Assembly (NCBI RefSeq): GCF_905475465.1
Contig: NC_062238.1
Span: 12,865,368 to 12,929,367, forward strand
Direction: 5' to 3'
DNA length: 64,000 nt
Source of the DNA: Pieris napi
Lineage: Eukaryota > Arthropoda > Insecta > Lepidoptera > Pieridae
The translations under genes and the position numbers were made by a program. Shown piece after piece: positions 61,391-64,000 of this stretch; within the stretch, counting starts at the first letter, position 1; every line of letters starts with the position of its first letter. The notes beneath the pieces were generated by a model. That model did no database searches and was not told where the DNA came from. It worked only from the letters and a program-made list of their open reading frames with translations.

Positions 61391-61539
61391 CTTAGGGGTG
61401 TTGACTTCCCGCGTGGAGATCCCCATTTTCTCGTGGTGTCGGAGCTGCACAGGGTAGATTATCTGGTAGTAATGCGCGCCTATATTTCTCACCAGCTCCT
61501 GATTTTGCGTGTACTCGCGGAGCAGACGCTCCACTTCTT
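61391..61539 (-). CDS. ADAM metalloprotease prodomain exon (upstream of the three)
   Basis: Internal coding exon of 149 nt. ADAM proteins are membrane-anchored or secreted metalloprotease/disintegrin proteins whose prodomain keeps the protease latent; this exon encodes part of that prodomain. The minus strand shows a pyrimidine-rich acceptor ending tttcag and a donor reading GTCAGT. Two bases complete a codon from an unseen upstream exon, followed by 49 open codons ending in phase 0. The peptide begins EVERLLREYTQNQELV and contains YPVQLRHHEKMGISTREV, which resembles the start of the M12B propeptide in insect mind-meld-like ADAMs. GC content and codon use stand out sharply from the AT-rich flanks. 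The previous exon lies beyond the right edge of the window. The ADAM call is fairly firm; the mind-meld subtype is recognition by eye. The longer ATG-started reading frame overlapping this exon is in another frame and is not the protein. Confidence 0.85.
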
Positions 61540-61851
61540 CTGAAACAAGGATTGCTCTTGGATTTCTGCTTGAAATATATAGGTTTCCCTACATCCTGTT
61601 TAGACTTGTTCATAGATAGATTGCTAAACCACGGAAGAATAAAATATGTTAAAGTTACTTAATTGAACAGCTCAATACTTTGCTGATGCAAAAAGATATA
61701 CCAACAAATATCTATTTAATACTTTCACACTATCCGACTTTAATACACACAAATATACTATAACTAAAACCTTATTTTAACTAATCTAACTTTTGTGCAC
61801 ATCCAGTAAGTGTAATCATAAGTAAGTGTGAATCAGCTAATATCTATCTTT

Positions 61852-62010
61852 CAAACCCCTAAATGTTTAGGGTCTCTAAATTTTTACTTTAATTTTTTAA
61901 ATATTTTTTTTGCTTTTATTATTTATAAGACATACAAAAATACATACAACCCTTAATTTTCACCCCTCTACGATCAACCCCTAGTAGATAGTTTTTTTTA
62001 TTGAACTAAA
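61852..62010 (+). mobile_element. Helitron type b internal fragment (Hb5)
   Basis: Reverse-orientation match to the interior of the copy at 31128-31438: acatacaacccttaattttc, acccctctacgatcaacccc. Both termini are missing. Confidence 0.45.
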
Positions 62011-63448
62011 AAATGTTACCAAAATATTACAATTAAAACATTCATCACAGTATAGTGTACAATTTTATGAGAGATACTATATTATAGTTAAAACAAACCA
62101 ATAATGCTGAATCCTTACTTTTACTTCAAGAATATAGAAAATAATGTATTCTTATAAATTCTTAGCTCATCATTTGCCTACTGTTTATGAATTTTTAAAG
62201 AAAGCTCTCCAAGGGAATGATTAATTGCATTTGTCAACGACAAATACTGTGAAATTTCTGAAGGAAACTTCACAAATTGTGTTTACGCTTTGATCCGCAA
62301 ATTAATGTATTCAATTTCCTAATTATATTCAAGAAAACAAATGTATTTAATTTGTATAATGTGAGTGTAAGGAAGTGGGAGAATATATTTGTGTAGGACA
62401 GTTGTAATATAAAAATACTGAAAAAACAATTATTTTAACCTGTCGGATAAACATTTATTTTTATAAATAGAATGTAGTTATACAACTAATGGCATACACA
62501 TTACATGATTTAAAAAGTTGTTGTATTTGAGTAAAAATATATAAAACGCGTATATAATCATGCAAGTAAAAGAAGCTTTTTAGGTTTAAAAATTTTAAAT
62601 TCCACATGGCATACAACGAAAGAGTTCCATACAAAATAAAAAGGGTGCGTGTACTTATGTACGCGTGTAAGAAGTTATATTTCTTTGGCATTATTAAAAA
62701 TAGTTTTTGATTGCATTCAAATAAATATTTACAATTAAATAATCAAATACTGGAAAAGGAGTCATTATAGTCAATAAAGTTCAGTTTACATTTGAAAAAT
62801 TAAATAAATAAATATTTATTATTATTCTCTTACATTAAGTGTAACATAAATTCAATTATTATTCGAATGTTGATTTTAAATTATGTCCAATGCCGTCTTC
62901 CGTGGGCAACTTCAAACTGTTAATTTTGTGTAACGGTGCGCGGGCATCGTAAAATTTCACTGTCATCAATTTTTCATAACGCACCTAAAGAAGTATAACT
63001 TCAAAAGGTATGTCTAAACACTGTGCAAGTGCTACAAATATGCTGAACAAAATCATAATTCTTCTAAGACAGTAACTAGTTGATCACGGTGTCAAATCGT
63101 GAGTCATGAAAAAGAAAGATCAGGGTGATAGAAGCTCACAGGGAGTCAATGTAAAGCCATAAAAACTTTAATCAAGTAGAAGAAATCTTTAAAAATAGCC
63201 TTCATTTTCTTCGCCATTCAAGAATAGAAAACTCTATATTAAACTATTAGTGAGATGATGCCCTACAAAATTGCACTTGCGTTTAAGTCTGTAATAAACG
63301 TCTGACGCCTTAACGAGGCCCTTAAAGTGAACAATAAGGCTCTTGCTCGTCTTATTACGTCATATCAGGTAATTCTAGAGGTAAAGGTTCTTTGAAAACT
63401 GGCATCAGCTTTTTCACATAAACATTATATTACTCGTGATCTATATAA
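62011..63448. other. Intron upstream of the first ADAM exon seen, nothing recognised
   Basis: AT-rich, no exon found, so the preceding ADAM exon lies outside the window. Confidence 0.5.
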
Positions 63449-63762
63449 GTTGTGTTGTTCCCACGAGAATGTAAGTGCATGCTTCTATTTGACCATGCCT
63501 CCTGCTGATAGAGGACAAATCTTTGTTTTTAATTTATTACTTGAAATGTCATGTGGAACATGTTTTAATGGTGGCAGCTCCTTACAAACGTTGTGTAAAA
63601 CAAAAAATCTTGGCGATTAAAAAGAGTGGTGGAGTTTATTGCTAGTTCTTTTCTTCCGTTCTACGCCCTTGATTTGAGATTTTTGACGTGCATAAGTGTA
63701 CATTATCCTATATGAATGAATGATTGAAATATTTGATTGATTCAATGATTTTGAATTTTGAT
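63449..63762 (+). repeat. Family D repeat, long form (D7)
   Basis: Includes the upstream block tgtgttgttcccacgagaat, then gtcatgtggaacatgtttta, the central block and a tail of imperfect TTTTGAA-type repeats. Confidence 0.6.
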
Positions 63763-63811
63763 TTGTTTACGATTTAGCGTTGTGTTTACTATTCAAATAA
63801 AATAAAATATA

Positions 63812-63889
63812 GCAGTGGCGCTACAACACTTTTAGGTCTGGGCCTCAGATTTCTGTGACGCACGTCGTCGACGAATTGAGTCTAAGGCC
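63812..63889 (-). mobile_element. SINE family A tail fragment (A12)
   Basis: Tail and part of the body (gcagtggcgctacaacactt ... tctaaggc). It breaks at about 63889, where an unrelated GC-rich sequence begins. Confidence 0.7.
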
Positions 63890-64000
63890 TACAACGCACT
63901 ATAGGCTGGCCGCGATGCGGTGTGCCGCTGCGGTAGGCCGCGGTATATACGGTCTGCCGTAGCGGCATGCCGTAATCCGGCTATTGCGTCCATCCCTATT
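63890..64000. other. GC-rich terminus-like sequence at the window edge
   Basis: Begins abruptly inside a SINE and is rich in GCGG/CCGC words (ggccgcgatgcggtgtgccg), with imperfect inverted words (ccgctgcgg, gccgtagcggc). It looks like one end of a DNA transposon that continues outside the window, but no family is assigned. Confidence 0.3.

Noticed and set aside
61392..61613. 73-aa minus-strand ORF overlapping the first ADAM exon
   Set aside because: Runs in a different frame and through the splice acceptor; a shadow of the true exon.
1..64000. CRISPR arrays, operons, prophage or bacterial gene clusters
   Set aside because: The window is eukaryotic, intron-rich insect DNA; no regularly spaced repeats or bacterial-style genes are present.

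Overview
This window is insect nuclear DNA, most likely from a moth or butterfly. It is AT-rich, has no operon-like gene packing, and is filled with tRNA-derived SINEs, 5'-truncated LINE tails, small Helitrons and a foldback MITE of the kinds usual in Lepidoptera. The order is inferred from repeat style and from the one host gene; no species can be named.

Only one host gene is well supported. Three exons on the minus strand, at 61391-61539, 52308-52355 and 30991-31070, have consensus splice sites and join in one open frame. The joined peptide reads like the prodomain of an ADAM metalloprotease, probably of the mind-meld type: YPVQLRHHEKMGISTREV in the first exon and FNHKFRLDLELN in the last. 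The middle exon is 48 nt with both ends in phase 0, so it could be included or skipped without a frameshift. Introns are about 9.0 kb and 21.2 kb, plus more than 30.9 kb running off the left edge and more than 2.4 kb running off the right edge. Almost the whole window is therefore intron of this gene.

Within the introns I recognise: SINE family A (about twelve copies plus fragments) and two other tRNA-headed SINE types; a Jockey-like LINE tail family (about fourteen copies, one reaching back into the reverse transcriptase coding region); ends of four or five other LINE families; two related LINE-3'-end repeats (D and E) with a TTTTGAA/TTTGAG-type tail; Helitrons with TC and CTAG ends inserted between A and T; and a foldback MITE (F, five copies). 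Structures of note are a palindrome of about 260 bp with a 55-nt one-sided bulge next to a (TA)n tract, a 90-bp perfect inverted duplication fused to a LINE tail, a MITE nested in a SINE, and composite repeats shared by two loci.

I found no CRISPR array, rRNA or true tRNA gene and no cluster suggesting a new molecular system. The best candidates for new biology are the 48-nt ADAM microexon and the unusual inverted structures. No database or alignment was run; family names rest on motifs recognised by eye.
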